Positions 6,226-14,103 of a DNA stretch of 21,837 nucleotides are shown here, piece by piece; position 1 is the first letter of the stretch; every line of letters starts with the position of its first letter. The notes under the pieces were generated by a model. It saw only the letters and a program-made list of their open reading frames with translations. It was not told the DNA's origin and did no database searches. The DNA comes from an uncultured Clostridia bacterium (GTDB lineage: Bacteria; Bacillota; Clostridia; Christensenellales; Aristaeellaceae), in NCBI GenBank assembly GCA_934630975.1, contig CAKTXH010000033.1, positions 1 to 21,837 of the forward strand, written 5' to 3'. The translations under genes and the position numbers were made by a program.

Positions 6226-7364
6226 GCGTCCTGAGAGGGCATTTCCAGCGTAATCAAGAATTGAAGTTCTTCGCCTGCCGGAATCGCATCCTGCACCGTC
6301 AGATTCTCCAGCCCCGGAATTCGATAAACCGTCAACGTCACCACATCGCCCGCCGTATGTGCCGCCAGTCTGTTTGTCAGGTCGGTATGCAGCGTTATGC
6401 GCTCGCCATCCATCCGAATGATGATATCATTGGGTCGGATACCGGCTTTTTCCGCCGCGCTTCCCGATGAAACCGCGCTGACATAAACGCCCGCCGGGAT
6501 CAGACCGACGGTCGGTTCATCGCTTCCGCGGATGGTCATGACCGATATTCCGAGTTTCGGACGCGTCACCTTGCCGTATTGGATGATGCTGTTTACAATC
6601 GGTTCCACAACATCCACAGGAATCGCCATCGCAATACCCTCGATGGACGCCACGTCGTCCTGCCCATTCGAGCTGAATTTCAAAGATGGAACGCCGATCA
6701 ACTCTCCGCGCGTGTTAAACAAGCCGCCCCCGCTGTTTCCCGAATTGATGGCCGCATCGGTTTGCAGCATTTTAACGATGGAGGATCCTTCCAATTCTCG
6801 GTTCAGCGCTGAAACCACGCCGACCGTCACCGTATCGGCAAATTGCTTGCCCAGCGGATTGCCGATGACAATTGCCCAATCGCCGACGCGCACCTGCGCG
6901 ATATCTCCCATTTTCACGGCGGGCAATTCAACATCTTCCATCACGCGCAGAACGGCTAAGTCCGTCAGCTCATCATACCCGACGACCTCCGTTTTCAAAT
7001 ACTGTCCCTGGCTGAGCACCTGTACGTCGCTCGCCCCTTCAATCACATGGTAATTAGTCACCACATGCCCCTGTGTCGTCACCACAACGCCTGACCCTGT
7101 CGCCTGCTCGATCAATTCCGTTTGCCCGCTGATCATGTTGAACGTATTCGCCCGGTTGCTTACGCCAACGACACAAGGCATCACCGCTTGCACAACATCT
7201 GCAAACGGACTTTTTGCGCCATCGAGCGTTTGAACATATTCTCCCTGCGCATAAACGCTTTCAGCGGACTGCGCGTCTGCCACAACAATCGTTATGATTT
7301 CGATTGCCAGAACCAGACCCAGTGCAGCCAGTGCAGTTTTTCGAAGCACTTCTCGTCGATTCAT
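6222..7364 (-). CDS. HtrA/DegP-like membrane-anchored serine protease with PDZ domain
   Basis: A trypsin-fold protease of the HtrA family, expected to act on misfolded or regulatory proteins outside the membrane. The 380-residue protein has one N-terminal membrane segment (about 11-29). The catalytic triad is visible: His106 in TNYHVIEG, Asp135 in ELTDLAVLRV and Ser211 in INSGNSGGGLF. A single PDZ domain covers about 270-372. The start is ATG at 7364 with GAGGTG upstream. An upstream in-frame start near 7490 would run back through the mutS2 terminator, so it is rejected. It sits between the mutS2 terminator and spoIVA. I see no clear vegetative promoter in the gap. A role in sporulation is only suggested by the neighbour; the spore protease SpoIVB belongs to a different family. 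Confidence 0.92.
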   Translation of the reverse strand: MNRREVLRKTALAALGLVLAIEIITIVVADAQSAESVYAQGEYVQTLDGAKSPFADVVQAVMPCVVGVSNRANTFNMISGQTELIEQATGSGVVVTTQGHVVTNYHVIEGASDVQVLSQGQYLKTEVVGYDELTDLAVLRVMEDVELPAVKMGDIAQVRVGDWAIVIGNPLGKQFADTVTVGVVSALNRELEGSSIVKMLQTDAAINSGNSGGGLFNTRGELIGVPSLKFSSNGQDDVASIEGIAMAIPVDVVEPIVNSIIQYGKVTRPKLGISVMTIRGSDEPTVGLIPAGVYVSAVSSGSAAEKAGIRPNDIIIRMDGERITLHTDLTNRLAAHTAGDVVTLTVYRIPGLENLTVQDAIPAGEELQFLITLEMPSQDA

Positions 7365-7446
7365 CCTTTTCACCTCGCGAATAGCTTCTCCGAATCTCCC
7401 GTTTTTCACACGCCGCGACGCTCTGATCTTCAATCTTCTATCCATC

Positions 7447-7479
7447 AAAAAAAACGCCCCATCGCAGCGAATGGAGCGT
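7447..7479 (-). terminator. Intrinsic terminator after mutS2
   Basis: ACGCTCCAT and ATGGGGCGT form a 9-bp stem (one G-U pair) around a short loop, followed by eight T residues on the minus strand. It lies about 15 bp after the mutS2 stop and ends the long housekeeping cluster. Confidence 0.93.
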
Positions 7480-7493
7480 CCATATTCCATTTA

Positions 7494-9866
7494 TTACTTC
7501 AAGGAAACGATGGTTACGCCGGTTTCGCCTTCGCCGTATCGACCAAGGCGGAAGCTGCTCACGCAGGGATGCCGGCGCAGGCAATCCTGTATTCCGGCGC
7601 GGAGAACGCCGGTTCCGTTTCCGTGAATGATGCTGACCTCTCCGAGCGAAGAAAGCATCGCGTCGTCAATGAATTTCTCCACTTCGGGAATCGCCTCATC
7701 CAGCGCCATACCGCGTACATCCAGCTCTTGCCGCACGGCCCGCGTGGTGATATCCACCCGAGCTTCCCGCATGGATTTCTTGCGTTCAAGCTTTTTCTGT
7801 TCTTTTTTGACAAGCTGTTGTGTTGCCGTCAGCGTTCGCAAATCGGAAAGCGGCGCGCGCATTTTCATCATGCCGACTTTAAGCTGCACGTAGCCCTTGC
7901 TGTCCGCAGGCGCAACAATCGTCGCATCCACATCCATAGATGCAACGTGCACCATGTCGCCAGCCTTGACGCTCTTTGGAATTTCGCCGCCGACTTCTTT
8001 CTTGTCGGCCAGCTCATCCTGCGCCTTTTCCATCTGCTTCTTGACTTTCTGAATCTCGTGTTCCTGCGCGCCGCCCGCTTTCTTCATGGCGCGAAGTTCA
8101 GCAATCATCGCTTCCGATTCGCGTCTCGCATTTTCGACGATGCGCTTGGCTTCGTCCTTCGCCTTCCGAATGGATTTTTCGCGCTGATCCTCGAGCTTTT
8201 TCCGTTCCGCTTCCGCCTGATCGCGAATGGAAATCATCTCGCTGCGCGCCTGCTCTGCCAATTCGCGTTCCTTCTTCGCCACCTGGCGATGGTATTCGGC
8301 GTTGGCAATAACGTCTTCAAAACGAACCTGTTCTTTGGAAAGCAGTTCTTTGGCTCTGCCGATGATGAACTCCGGCAGACCGAGCTTTCGGGAAATTTCA
8401 AACGCGTTGGATTTGCCGGGAATACCGATAGACAGACGATAGGTCGGTCTGAGCGTCGCCACATCAAATTCAACGGAAGCGTTTTCGACGTTCGGCGTAG
8501 TCAGCGCGTATTCTTTCAGCTCGCTGTAATGCGTCGTAGCCACTGTGCGCGTATGCATATCCAGCAGCGTAGACAACACCGCCTGTGCCAGCGCCGCGCC
8601 TTCCGTCGGATCGGTGCCCGCGCCAAGCTCATCGAAAAGCACAAGCGAATCCGGCGTTACGTTTTGAAGGATCGAAACGATGTTCGTCATATGTCCCGAG
8701 AAGGTGGAAAGCGATTGTTCAATCGATTGTTCGTCGCCGATATCGGCAAAAACATCATCAAACACGGCCAGTTCCGTGCCGTATTCTGCCGGAACCTGCA
8801 AGCCGGATTGCGCCATCAGCGTAAACAGACCCGTGGTCTTGAGCGTAACCGTTTTGCCGCCCGTATTCGGGCCGGTGATGATCAGCGTCGTAAAATCGCT
8901 GCCCAGTCGAATATCCAGCGGCACAACCTTCTGCGGATCAATCAGCGGATGGCGGCCACGTACGATATTCAGCCGCCCTTCGTGATTCATCTTGGGCATA
9001 CATCCGCTCATCTGCTTGGCCAGCGACGCCTTGGCAAACGCAAAATCCAATTGAGCGAGAATCGCAAGGTTATCCGAAATTGCGTCCGCTTCCGGGGCAA
9101 TCTGCGCGGAAAGCGTCCGCAGAATCTTTTCGATTTCCGCTTTTTCAGCCGAAATCAGTTGTTTAAGCTCGTTGCCGATTTCAACGACGGACATCGGCTC
9201 GATGAATACCGTCGCGCCCGTCGAGGATTGATCGTGCACAATGCCCGGCACCATCGAGCGGTATTCCTGCCGAACCGGCAGAACATAACGATCCGCGCGC
9301 ATGGTGATGATGGCATCCTGCAAGTATTTTTGAAAATTCGGGTTGTGAATCATCCCGTTCAAACGCTCGCGAACACGTTCGTTGCACGCGCGCATCTTAC
9401 GCCGGATTTGGAACAACTCGTTGCTTGCCCGATCCGCAATTTCATCTTCACTGATAATCGCGTCGGAAATCGCCTGTTCGATGGTTTTAAACGTCGAAAG
9501 CCGCGAGGCGTTTGCGCTCAGCAGCGGCGTATCCTGCCGTTCCGTCACGATAGCCTCCCGGGCCGCGCGGGAAGCGCGCAGGCATGCGCCGATTTCCATC
9601 AGCGCTCGAGGTGAAAGCGACGAGCCGATTTGCGCCAGATGCAGCGAAGCGTGCACATCGGAAAACGGAATCATCGGTGTGCCGCCCAAATAAGAAAGCA
9701 GGCTATGCGCTTCCTCCGTCTCCTGCTGCATGCGCAGAACGTCTTCCAATCGACTGGATGGCGTCAGCGCGTCGCAAAGCGCCTGCCCCATGTCGGAAAC
9801 ACAATATTGAGCAAGCTGCGCGCGAATTTTAGTAAATTCCAGTACGCGCAAAGATCTTTCATTCAT
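7494..9866 (-). CDS. mutS2: MutS2 family ATPase/endonuclease
   Basis: MutS2 is a MutS paralogue lacking the mismatch-recognition domain. In bacteria it is linked to suppression of recombination and, in Bacillus, to rescue of collided ribosomes. The 790-residue protein has the MutS core and clamp regions, Walker A GPNTGGKT (332-339), Walker B LVLFDELGAGTDP (408-420), a long charged coiled-coil stretch (about 520-640) and a C-terminal Smr nuclease domain (about 715-790) with LDVRGM and IHGNGTGVLR. Length and order are normal. Start ATG at 9866 has AAGGAG upstream. It follows the U32 gene by 13 bp, and the zapA-U32-mutS2 neighbourhood is common in Firmicutes. Confidence 0.96.
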   Translation of the reverse strand: MNERSLRVLEFTKIRAQLAQYCVSDMGQALCDALTPSSRLEDVLRMQQETEEAHSLLSYLGGTPMIPFSDVHASLHLAQIGSSLSPRALMEIGACLRASRAAREAIVTERQDTPLLSANASRLSTFKTIEQAISDAIISEDEIADRASNELFQIRRKMRACNERVRERLNGMIHNPNFQKYLQDAIITMRADRYVLPVRQEYRSMVPGIVHDQSSTGATVFIEPMSVVEIGNELKQLISAEKAEIEKILRTLSAQIAPEADAISDNLAILAQLDFAFAKASLAKQMSGCMPKMNHEGRLNIVRGRHPLIDPQKVVPLDIRLGSDFTTLIITGPNTGGKTVTLKTTGLFTLMAQSGLQVPAEYGTELAVFDDVFADIGDEQSIEQSLSTFSGHMTNIVSILQNVTPDSLVLFDELGAGTDPTEGAALAQAVLSTLLDMHTRTVATTHYSELKEYALTTPNVENASVEFDVATLRPTYRLSIGIPGKSNAFEISRKLGLPEFIIGRAKELLSKEQVRFEDVIANAEYHRQVAKKERELAEQARSEMISIRDQAEAERKKLEDQREKSIRKAKDEAKRIVENARRESEAMIAELRAMKKAGGAQEHEIQKVKKQMEKAQDELADKKEVGGEIPKSVKAGDMVHVASMDVDATIVAPADSKGYVQLKVGMMKMRAPLSDLRTLTATQQLVKKEQKKLERKKSMREARVDITTRAVRQELDVRGMALDEAIPEVEKFIDDAMLSSLGEVSIIHGNGTGVLRAGIQDCLRRHPCVSSFRLGRYGEGETGVTIVSLK

Positions 9867-9879
9867 GGATTTCTCCTTT

Positions 9880-12225
9880 TTATTGAACGCCGCGCAGAAG
9901 CTGTCCCGCCGTCGATGTCGGCGAAATGCTGTGAAGCGCCGTACCGGCGTCCATCACGCTGCGGTAAGACGCAGTGATTTCCTGTTGTTTTCCAAACGAT
10001 TCGTCGGTGAAGGCAAGTCGAAGGCTGACAGAAAACTGATGCAGCTTTTCCGCATACTTTGCCATATCCGTTTCCACACTGTTATACAGCCGCAAAACAC
10101 AGCCATGCTCCATTTGAAGCCTGCGCAGCGGGAAACGGTATCCTTTCCGATCCGTATAGATTTCGGGGCATCCGCCGCGCCTTGCGCAGGCGTCGCAGCG
10201 ATTATCCTGCCTTACATCGCCTTTTTCCGTCCGATGCGGGCAGTGGTTGAGCAGCATCAACTGCGTCCGCCCATATGCCTCCATCACGTAATTGCCGCCG
10301 CTCACAAACAAATCGCGGAGTTCTTTTTGATTAAGCTCACAGGAAACCGTCAGTCGGTTTGTACCCAAGGTCGTGTAGAATTCTGCGCAGGCATGGTTCA
10401 TCACGTTCAGCCCCTGGCCACCCGAAACAGGCGCCGGCCATGAAAGCGCCAACTGACCGGGATTGTTAACCACGACCCCGCTCAGTCTTTCCGCATGATC
10501 GCAAACCCACGCGTGAAGACGTTCCAATTCATCGCTGTGCATCACAGCCGGAAGCACAAACACCGGCTTAACGCCGTCAGCTCCCTCGATCATACGGCTG
10601 AGCACCTCAGGTTTATAAACTTGTGGCTGCCATTCAAATAGATCTGCGCCGCACGCCAACAACGTCTTCGCCTTGGTCACGTCTTCATTTTGCACAATCA
10701 ACAGCTTTTCCTGCTTTGGCATTTCACACGCTTTCGGAATAAACCGGCGGTCGGTTTTAAATGGTGCAATCCTGTTCTCCCGCATTTTTTCAAGCGCATC
10801 CCGCCGAAGATTGTTCAGCATTGCCGCGGTCATAAACGCATTTTGACTTTCAAGTGTCAAATTTCGGAGTGTATATGGCGTTCCGCCCAACTTGCCGAGC
10901 TGTTTAACTGCTGTCTCCTCATTCAGCGCATGCTGCTGCGCAGTCATAACCGGCTGTTCGATCGTTGCCGAAACGCAATGCCCTTCTCCGTCCGATACCG
11001 TTAAAACTGCAGGTTGATTCGGCACGGCATACAGATGCATATCCAGCGGAATATGCACATTTTCCCGGTTCATGATTTCCCGGATTTCCTTCATCTGCGC
11101 AGCGTCCGTCAAGCGGAAAACCTCGTCGCCGACGCGCGCCTGCCCGGAGGCAATGCGAACCGTCGCATCCTTCCCTGCGGGCACATCGTTGCCGGAATAA
11201 GTGAACTCTGTCTCCTGCCGTCCGCGCGCCTGCAAGCCGTCGCCATCGTTCAGCTTTTTCGTCAGATGAATCTGGGCAAGCGGCCCGCGCATCGACATGA
11301 TTTTGCCCACCGAAATGCCCCAGTGATTCGGCCTTTCCCAACTCATCAAGGCGGCGTTGCTTTTTTCCATGACGTAGCCTTCTGTAAATCCTCCGCGATT
11401 GAATACCTGGCGCAGTCCCTCGATGGTCGCTTTGCTCGGATGATAGGCAACGTGCGCTTCCGCCGCATCAAGCGCTTCGCGGTAGGCTCGCGTGATGACG
11501 CCGACATATTCCGGCCTCTTCATGCGTCCTTCCAGTTTAAAGGAATACACGCCGGCATCGCGCAGTTCGGGAATGTGATCAATCAGCATCAAATCCTTCG
11601 TGGAAAGCAGATACCCGCTCGTTCCATCTTCTAACGTGTATGGCAATCGGCAGGGCTGCGCGCATCGGCCTCGGTTGCCGCTTCGACCGCCGATCATGCT
11701 GGAAAACAAACACTGACCCGATACCGCCACGCAAAGCGCGCCATGCGCAAACGCTTCTACCTCAACGCCGACGTCCGCCATTTTTTTCAGCTCATCAAGC
11801 GAACACTCCCTCGCCGGAACAACGCGCGAAAAACCCATATTCTTCATCAATAACGCGCCTTGCGCATTATTGATGGTCATTTGCGTACTCGCATGCAGCA
11901 CCAACTGAGGATAGCTTTGCTGAATGATGCGTGCTACGCCCATGTCCTGCACAAGTACGGCATCCACATGAACGTCGGAGAGCAGATCGAGCACATCGCG
12001 AAGATCATCCATTTCGCATTGCTTGACCAGCGTGTTAACCGTCACATAGATCTTTTTGCCCCGTTCATGCGCATAGGCGACTGCATCGCGAAGCCCATCC
12101 GCGTCAAAGTTTCCCGCATAGCTGCGCGCGCCGAAGGCCGTATAGCCCAAATAGACAGCGTCCGCGCCGCATGCGATTGCCGCAACCAGCGCTTCGCGGT
12201 TTCCCGCCGGTGAAAGCAATTCCAT
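9880..12225 (-). CDS. Long U32 family protein with DUF3656-like domain (RNA hydroxylase type)
   Basis: A U32 'peptidase' family protein. Recent work on this family (RlhA, TrhP) ties it to hydroxylation of rRNA or tRNA rather than proteolysis; which RNA this one acts on is unknown. The 781-residue protein has the U32 core at the N terminus, including FAHGALCVAVSGQC and GNRGRCAQPCR, whose cysteines (165, 172, 188, 192) are the likely Fe-S ligands. A DUF3656-like middle section (about 370-450) follows, then a C-terminal half with a second cysteine group (CPHR...CDACARRGGC). The length suits the long RlhA-like class better than the short two-gene TrhP type. ATG at 12225 has GGAGG 6 nt upstream. 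A strong hairpin lies between it and zapA. Confidence 0.88.
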   Translation of the reverse strand: MELLSPAGNREALVAAIACGADAVYLGYTAFGARSYAGNFDADGLRDAVAYAHERGKKIYVTVNTLVKQCEMDDLRDVLDLLSDVHVDAVLVQDMGVARIIQQSYPQLVLHASTQMTINNAQGALLMKNMGFSRVVPARECSLDELKKMADVGVEVEAFAHGALCVAVSGQCLFSSMIGGRSGNRGRCAQPCRLPYTLEDGTSGYLLSTKDLMLIDHIPELRDAGVYSFKLEGRMKRPEYVGVITRAYREALDAAEAHVAYHPSKATIEGLRQVFNRGGFTEGYVMEKSNAALMSWERPNHWGISVGKIMSMRGPLAQIHLTKKLNDGDGLQARGRQETEFTYSGNDVPAGKDATVRIASGQARVGDEVFRLTDAAQMKEIREIMNRENVHIPLDMHLYAVPNQPAVLTVSDGEGHCVSATIEQPVMTAQQHALNEETAVKQLGKLGGTPYTLRNLTLESQNAFMTAAMLNNLRRDALEKMRENRIAPFKTDRRFIPKACEMPKQEKLLIVQNEDVTKAKTLLACGADLFEWQPQVYKPEVLSRMIEGADGVKPVFVLPAVMHSDELERLHAWVCDHAERLSGVVVNNPGQLALSWPAPVSGGQGLNVMNHACAEFYTTLGTNRLTVSCELNQKELRDLFVSGGNYVMEAYGRTQLMLLNHCPHRTEKGDVRQDNRCDACARRGGCPEIYTDRKGYRFPLRRLQMEHGCVLRLYNSVETDMAKYAEKLHQFSVSLRLAFTDESFGKQQEITASYRSVMDAGTALHSISPTSTAGQLLRGVQ

Positions 12226-12236
12226 TTTTTCCTCCG

Positions 12237-12270
12237 AAAAAGCGGCGCAGGGCACTTGCCCCAGCGCCGC
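12237..12270 (-). terminator. Terminator-like hairpin between zapA and U32 gene
   Basis: On the minus strand GCGGCGC pairs with GCGCCGC (7 bp), with an inner GGGC/GCCC stem and AAGT loop, followed by TTTTT. The T-run is followed directly by CGGAGG, the ribosome-binding site of the U32 gene. It looks like an intrinsic terminator, yet the next genes have no obvious promoter, so partial read-through is likely. Confidence 0.8.
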
Positions 12271-12278
12271 CGCTCGAT

Positions 12279-12551
12279 TTACATGTTTTCGTCTTTTTCT
12301 GTTGCAGCTTTCGCTGCATCAAGCTCACGGCGAAGCCGATTGACCTCATCCTGTGCGGTAAACAGCTCATCCGCCAACGTCATCGCCGTCAGCACAGGCA
12401 GCATCGTTTCGCCTGCCCGCGTCAAAATCGCAAGCTCGCGCATCCGCCGATCCACGTATCGGGAAAGACGCTGCACCTTTTCCGGCTGCTGATCGGTCAC
12501 CATCGTATAATCGCGCCCCATCAGATGAACGACGACCTTACTCTTGTTCAC
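12279..12551 (-). CDS. zapA: Cell division protein ZapA
   Basis: ZapA cross-links FtsZ filaments and stabilises the Z ring. The 90-residue protein has the usual short ZapA form: N-terminal strand region NKSKVVVHLMGRDYTM, then a helix with EKVQRLSRYVDRRM, and a C-terminal coiled coil ending in a charged tail. The start is GTG at 12551 with GGAGG 6 nt upstream. It follows the cyclophilin gene by 13 bp. The link to the U32 gene and mutS2 is a common Firmicute neighbourhood. Confidence 0.92.
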   Translation of the reverse strand: MNKSKVVVHLMGRDYTMVTDQQPEKVQRLSRYVDRRMRELAILTRAGETMLPVLTAMTLADELFTAQDEVNRLRRELDAAKAATEKDENM

Positions 12552-12564
12552 GGTGCGCCTCCGA

Positions 12565-13089
12565 TCAGCCGCGTCCCTTCAATTTTTCAACCGTGTAGGT
12601 TTCGCCATGCGTGTCCACACGAACAGACTTCATCTTCTGCTCCTCATACGGCTTATCCATCGGATCACGCGGAACGCTGACAATCGCGTCCGCCGTCTCC
12701 ATGCCCTCGGTCACCTTGCCGAACGCCGCATACTGACCATCCAGATACGGCGCGTCATCCACCATGATGAAGAACTGAGAACCGGCAGAGTTGGGCATCA
12801 TGCTGCGCGCCATAGAAAGCACGCCGCGCGTATGCTTAAGCGGATTGTTAAAGCCGTTGCGGGCAAACTCGCCGCGGATGCTGTAACCCGGGCCACCAGT
12901 GCCGCGGCCAAGCGGATCGCCGCCCTGAATCATAAAGCCCGGGATCACGCGATGAAAGATCACGCCGTCATAAAAGCCGCTGTTCGCCAGTTCCACGAAG
13001 TTCGCGACGCTGTTGGGCGCAGTTTCGGGATAAAGCTCGCCCTTCATCGTCTGCCCGTTTTCCATTTCAATGATAAACGTCGGATTCAT
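12565..13089 (-). CDS. Cyclophilin-type peptidyl-prolyl cis-trans isomerase
   Basis: A cyclophilin that speeds cis-trans turning of proline peptide bonds. The 174-residue protein has FHRVIPGFMIQGGDP (45-59), with the catalytic Arg47 and Gln55, then SQFFIMV (104-110) and LDGQYAAFGKV (116-126). No signal peptide or membrane segment is visible, so it should be cytoplasmic. ATG at 13089 has GGAGG 8 nt upstream; the open frame extends 16 codons further but without a suitable start. It sits 13 bp from both neighbours. Confidence 0.94.
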   Translation of the reverse strand: MNPTFIIEMENGQTMKGELYPETAPNSVANFVELANSGFYDGVIFHRVIPGFMIQGGDPLGRGTGGPGYSIRGEFARNGFNNPLKHTRGVLSMARSMMPNSAGSQFFIMVDDAPYLDGQYAAFGKVTEGMETADAIVSVPRDPMDKPYEEQKMKSVRVDTHGETYTVEKLKGRG

Positions 13090-13102
13090 TTTGTTTTCCT
13101 CC

Positions 13103-14074
13103 TCATTCTTGATACGCCTCACGCGTATAATCGTCATCTATCAGAAAATGCCCGCCGAACAGGGTTTGAACATCCCGCGCAACGGCTTCGCTGGTCAAAG
13201 GATATCCGCATCTGGCCAGCGGCAGATACGCGTCGCACAGCGCCGGCCAAATCGCTTCCCGCGCCATGATCCAGCGGCCCAGCATCCGCTCCGGCAAATC
13301 TGCCTCGCTGGCATACGGCACAAAGCGCAGCCCCAGCTTTTCAAGCGCAAGCGGAATCCGCTTGTTTACGCGGACGAGAAGCCGCCTTCTGGTCACGGCC
13401 GCCTCAATCAACATCGGTTCGAGTGTTTCGTCCGCAAACGCCAACGCATACAAGGTATCGGAATCATCCAGCCGACGTAAAAAAGCCTCCATCTGCGTAT
13501 GCGTTTCCAATCGAACATGCAGGCGCAGATGCGCGTCCTCGCAAGCGGGAATCAGACAGAACCGAAGCGCATCCTCGTCAAAATCCCGCGCAAGCATATC
13601 GCGCGCACCGCAGCTCTGCGCCGCAAGGACGATCTCTTCCGCCCGTTTGGCGTACTCCACACCATATCGTCCCGGCGCGAAAAAATTCTCCGGCAGCGTC
13701 AACAGCGGCGCAATGCGGTCATCTTCAAAAGCAACGCTCTGCGCATCTCGAATGGACATGCAGGCAAACACGCGCTTTGCGCGCATCTGATCAAGGATTT
13801 CGCGCAGATATGCTTCCCGCGTATAACCGCTTTGAATAAGCGTCGCGCGAGCAATATCATCCGCCGGCATATCCAGCGCATCCATCGCCGCATATGCCGC
13901 AGCCGCGTCGGCCTGAACCGGGGTCACATTTTGAGTGCGAAGAGAAGCCGTCAGCGCCTTTATGCCCATTTCCCCGTGAATCACGTCAAAATCCAGCAAG
14001 GTTTCCACCACGGCTGTCCGGCGAACCGCCTGTTTCACGCACCGCCGAAGCGTTTGTTTATCGCTGATCACCAT
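13103..14074 (-). CDS. Unrecognised protein, possibly a degenerate amidohydrolase/uronate-isomerase-like fold
   Basis: I do not firmly recognise this 323-residue protein. It has no signal peptide or membrane segment and is alanine- and arginine-rich. The opening (AVRRTAVVETLLDFDVI) and the end (REAIWPALCDAYLPLARCGYPLT, then LFGGHFL) faintly recall uronate-isomerase-like amidohydrolases, which start with T-x-V-x-D-I-H-T-H and end with a similar helical stretch. The HxH metal motif is absent here, so if related it has lost the usual metal site. ATG at 14074 has GGGAGG 8 nt upstream, preferred over TTG at 14107. It lies between hemZ and the cyclophilin gene, 29 and 13 bp away, so it is clearly part of the operon. 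Confidence 0.75.
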   Translation of the reverse strand: MVISDKQTLRRCVKQAVRRTAVVETLLDFDVIHGEMGIKALTASLRTQNVTPVQADAAAAYAAMDALDMPADDIARATLIQSGYTREAYLREILDQMRAKRVFACMSIRDAQSVAFEDDRIAPLLTLPENFFAPGRYGVEYAKRAEEIVLAAQSCGARDMLARDFDEDALRFCLIPACEDAHLRLHVRLETHTQMEAFLRRLDDSDTLYALAFADETLEPMLIEAAVTRRRLLVRVNKRIPLALEKLGLRFVPYASEADLPERMLGRWIMAREAIWPALCDAYLPLARCGYPLTSEAVARDVQTLFGGHFLIDDDYTREAYQE

Positions 14075-14103
14075 ATCCTGCGCCTCCCTTCTCTTTCCGA
14101 CGT

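Noticed and set aside
7365..7446. Promoter for htrA in the gap after the mutS2 terminator
   Set aside because: One should exist here, but I found no -10/-35 pair good enough to report for the vegetative or sporulation sigma factors I know.
7122..9614. Long plus-strand open frame (830 codons) opposite mutS2 and htrA
   Set aside because: It is antisense to two well-supported genes, its composition is of shadow type, and it has no recognisable motif.
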